DNA from: Betaproteobacteria bacterium GR16-43
GTDB lineage: Bacteria > Pseudomonadota > Gammaproteobacteria > Burkholderiales > Usitatibacteraceae
Assembly: GCA_001953215.1 (NCBI GenBank)
Contig: CP019169.1
Span: 4,650,001 to 4,714,000 of the forward strand
DNA: 64,000 nt
Direction: 5' to 3'
A program made the translations under genes and the position numbers. Shown here in pieces: positions 62,396 to 64,000 of the stretch (its first letter is position 1; every line of letters begins with the position of its first letter). The notes below the pieces were generated by a model. It did not search any database. It was not told the origin of the DNA and worked only from the letters and a program-made list of their open reading frames with translations.

Positions 62396-62527
62396 GGACA
62401 CAGATGAACACAGATGAACACGGATAAAGGCAATTCATGAATGGGTTCTTGATTTGAACACGCTTCCACGAAGCTCGACCCCACCCGTCATGCCCTTATC
62501 TGTGTTCATCTGTGTTCATCTGTGTCC
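62396..62527. repeat. inverted repeat with tandem CACAGATGAA units
   Basis: Arms of about 34 bases (62396-62430 and 62494-62527), inverted and nearly identical (one substitution, one extra base) around a 63-base loop. Each arm has two to three 10-base CACAGATGAA units, so it is both tandem and inverted. It splits fabZ from lpxA, usually adjacent. Likely a mobile or MITE-like element; function unknown. Confidence 0.75.
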
Positions 62528-62544
62528 CTTTGCCTTTCCCTGCA

Positions 62545-62991
62545 TTACTCGAGTGGCCTCAGCGCGCAAAGGAGCTCCGCTTCGGACGCCACCACACCAT
62601 CGACGCGGGCCACGGCCGTGAACTTGGCCATCCCGCGCTTCACCGCGGTCTGCAGGACTTCGAAGACGAGCGTGTCGCCGGGCACGACCGGGCGCTTGAA
62701 GCGCGCGCCGTCGATGCCCACGAAGTAGTAGACGCTCTTGCCGTCGTTCACCTGGTTCAGCGAACGCAGCGAGAGCACGGCGGCCGACTGCGCCATCGCC
62801 TCGACGATGAGCACGCCCGGCATCACCGCGAAGTGCGGGAAGTGCCCCTGGAAGAAGGGCTCGTTGGAGGTGACGTTCTTCACCGCGACGATGCGCTTGT
62901 CCTTCTCGAACTCGAGGACCTTGTCGATCAGCAGGAACGGGTAGCGGTGAGGAAGGTATTTCTTGATCTCCTCGATGCCCATGATGCTCAC
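62545..62991 (-). CDS. fabZ: 3-hydroxyacyl-ACP dehydratase FabZ
   Basis: 148 residues from GTG 62991, or 145 from ATG 62982. [33 protein letters not shown] (hot-dog active site His and Glu) identify it. It dehydrates 3-hydroxyacyl-ACP. GTG 62991 overlaps the lpxD stop as GTGA and has GGGAGAGA upstream; the ATG is the usual family start. Confidence 0.93.
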   Translation of the reverse strand: MSIMGIEEIKKYLPHRYPFLLIDKVLEFEKDKRIVAVKNVTSNEPFFQGHFPHFAVMPGVLIVEAMAQSAAVLSLRSLNQVNDGKSVYYFVGIDGARFKRPVVPGDTLVFEVLQTAVKRGMAKFTAVARVDGVVASEAELLCALRPLE

Positions 62992-63986
62992 GGTGTCTCT
63001 CCCTTGGCGTCCTTGCGAACGTGAACCGCCCACTTCAGCCATTCATCGTGGGGCATGAGCGGCAACGCCGAGGTGTACGTGCCCGGCTTCTTGATGGACT
63101 TCATGACCAGCGTCATCGCCGAGACGGTGACGCCGTCGCAGATCTCGATGTGGCCGGAGATTCCGGCCGCGCCGCCGATGCGGCAGCGCTTGCCGATGCG
63201 CACGCTGCCCGCGATGCCCACGCAGCCCGCGATCACGGTGTGGTCGCCGATCACGCAGTTGTGGCCGACCTGGATCTGGTTGTCGAGCTTGCAGCCGTCG
63301 CCGATCACGGTGTCGTCGAGGGCGCCGCGATCGATGGTGGTGTTGGCGCCGACCTCGACGTCGTCGCCGAGGCGCACGGCGCCCACCTGCGGGATCTTCA
63401 CCCAGCGGCCCTGGTCCGGGGCCATGCCGAAGCCGTCCGCGCCGATGACCACGCCCGAGTGGAGGATGGTGCGGTCGCCGACGGTGCAGTCGTGGTAGAT
63501 CGTGACGCGCGGGTAGAGCCTCGTGTCGTCGCCGATGCGCACGTTGCTGCCGACGACGCAGGCGGCGCCGATCGAGGTGCGCTCGCCGATGCGGGCCCCG
63601 TGGCCGATCACCGCGAAGGGACCGATCTCCGCGGTGGAGGCGACGATGGCCTCGGGGTCGATCTGGGCGGTGGGATGGCGCCCCGCCTTCACGGCCGGCG
63701 GCGGATTGAACAACGCGACCGTGCGCGCGTAGTAGGCGTACGGATTGTCGGTGACGATCCGCGGGAGGGCCGTTGCATCGCGCTCGTCCGGGCCGAGGAT
63801 CACGGCGCCGGCGTGCGTGCGGTCCAGCTGCGAGCGATAGCGCAGGTTGGCGAGGAAGGCGATCTGCGTCGGGCCGGCCGAATCGAGCGTGGCGACCCCG
63901 GTGATCGGCGCGGCGGCCTCGCCGATCACTTCACCGCCCAGGTGGGCGGCGATTTCCCGGAGGCTGAAAGTGCGGGCGTCGGCCAA
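62988..63986 (-). CDS. lpxD: UDP-3-O-acylglucosamine N-acyltransferase
   Basis: 332 residues from a TTG start: an N-terminal uridine-binding domain ([10 protein letters not shown]), a left-handed beta-helix with [16 protein letters not shown] and [12 protein letters not shown] (catalytic His), and a C-terminal helix. It adds the second acyl chain in lipid A synthesis. No ATG lies near; TTG 63986 is used. On the far right, 63987-64000 on this strand probably holds the end of the upstream gene (skp/ompH expected from the standard order), too short to call. Confidence 0.94.
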   Translation of the reverse strand: MADARTFSLREIAAHLGGEVIGEAAAPITGVATLDSAGPTQIAFLANLRYRSQLDRTHAGAVILGPDERDATALPRIVTDNPYAYYARTVALFNPPPAVKAGRHPTAQIDPEAIVASTAEIGPFAVIGHGARIGERTSIGAACVVGSNVRIGDDTRLYPRVTIYHDCTVGDRTILHSGVVIGADGFGMAPDQGRWVKIPQVGAVRLGDDVEVGANTTIDRGALDDTVIGDGCKLDNQIQVGHNCVIGDHTVIAGCVGIAGSVRIGKRCRIGGAAGISGHIEICDGVTVSAMTLVMKSIKKPGTYTSALPLMPHDEWLKWAVHVRKDAKGETP

Positions 63987-64000
63987 GGCGGCTCACTTGT

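Noticed and set aside
62396-62527. Rho-independent terminator between fabZ and lpxA
   Set aside because: The loop is 63 bases, the arms are AT-rich tandem units, and no T-run follows the stem.

Overview
The window reads as chromosomal DNA of a free-living, high-GC Gram-negative bacterium, most likely a betaproteobacterium. The support is the gene order lpxD-fabZ-lpxA-lpxB-rnhB-TrmH-type methyltransferase at the right end, ppsA/ppsR in divergent orientation, a cbb3 oxidase operon, an Fnr protein with four cysteines, and short hairpin repeats between genes. The genus cannot be fixed from sequence alone. No rRNA, tRNA, CRISPR array, phage or transposase gene was seen.

Layout. 1-3.2 kb: end of a radical SAM/SPASM gene, hemerythrin-like protein, DUF2214 protein, SafE-type protein, UspA. 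3.2-3.8 kb: non-coding nest of inverted repeats. 3.8-8.2 kb: hemN, a NarX/NarL-like two-component pair, and an AbrB-like plus DUF6036 nucleotidyltransferase pair (candidate toxin-antitoxin). 8.3-13.1 kb: small receiver protein, fnr, UspA, fused acyl-CoA ligase/acetyltransferase, UspA. 13.1-18.3 kb (minus): ccoNOQPG-fixH plus a small membrane protein. 18.4-34 kb: diguanylate cyclase and lipoprotein, a YeeE/YedE pair, rquA (rhodoquinone synthesis), two P-type ATPases (one is CcoI), three small c-type cytochromes, a ferritin-like protein, CcoS with a Met/His-rich protein, a quinone-reductase-like protein, an ABC1/UbiB-like kinase, and a beta-CASP RNase-like protein. 34-44 kb: two paralogous membrane Ser/Thr kinases flanking an ECF sigma factor, a VIT-type metal transporter, a beta-propeller protein, and a phosphoesterase plus kinase-Usp fusion operon. 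44-48.6 kb: acetoacetyl-CoA synthetase, pyroglutamyl peptidase, 3-hydroxybutyrate dehydrogenase, an ElaA-like acetyltransferase. 48.6-53.2 kb: ppsA interrupted in frame by a 403-residue intein, and ppsR. 53.2-58.3 kb: surface and lipolytic proteins (GDSL autotransporter, beta-barrel, patatin/beta-barrel). 58.4-64 kb: queuosine-precursor transporter, RNA methyltransferase, rnhB and the lipid A genes.

The unifying theme of 1-44 kb is an oxygen-limitation regulon. Eleven FNR-type boxes (TTGAY-N4-RTCAA, one degenerate) lie in front of most genes of this region, and fnr is encoded in the middle. Their geometry is rigid. In eleven promoters the box centre is exactly 40.5 bases from the A of the start codon, and in a twelfth 41.5. 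A NANNNT -10-like hexamer ends 7 bases before that A. A class II FNR promoter would then start transcription at or next to the ATG, giving leaderless mRNAs. Four further genes keep the same box to -10 spacing but have a leader of about 17-23 bases with a Shine-Dalgarno sequence. The predicted regulon joins high-affinity respiration (cbb3 and its copper assembly factors), oxygen-independent haem synthesis, rhodoquinone synthesis, cytochromes, c-di-GMP signalling, stress proteins, a kinase and an RNase-like enzyme.
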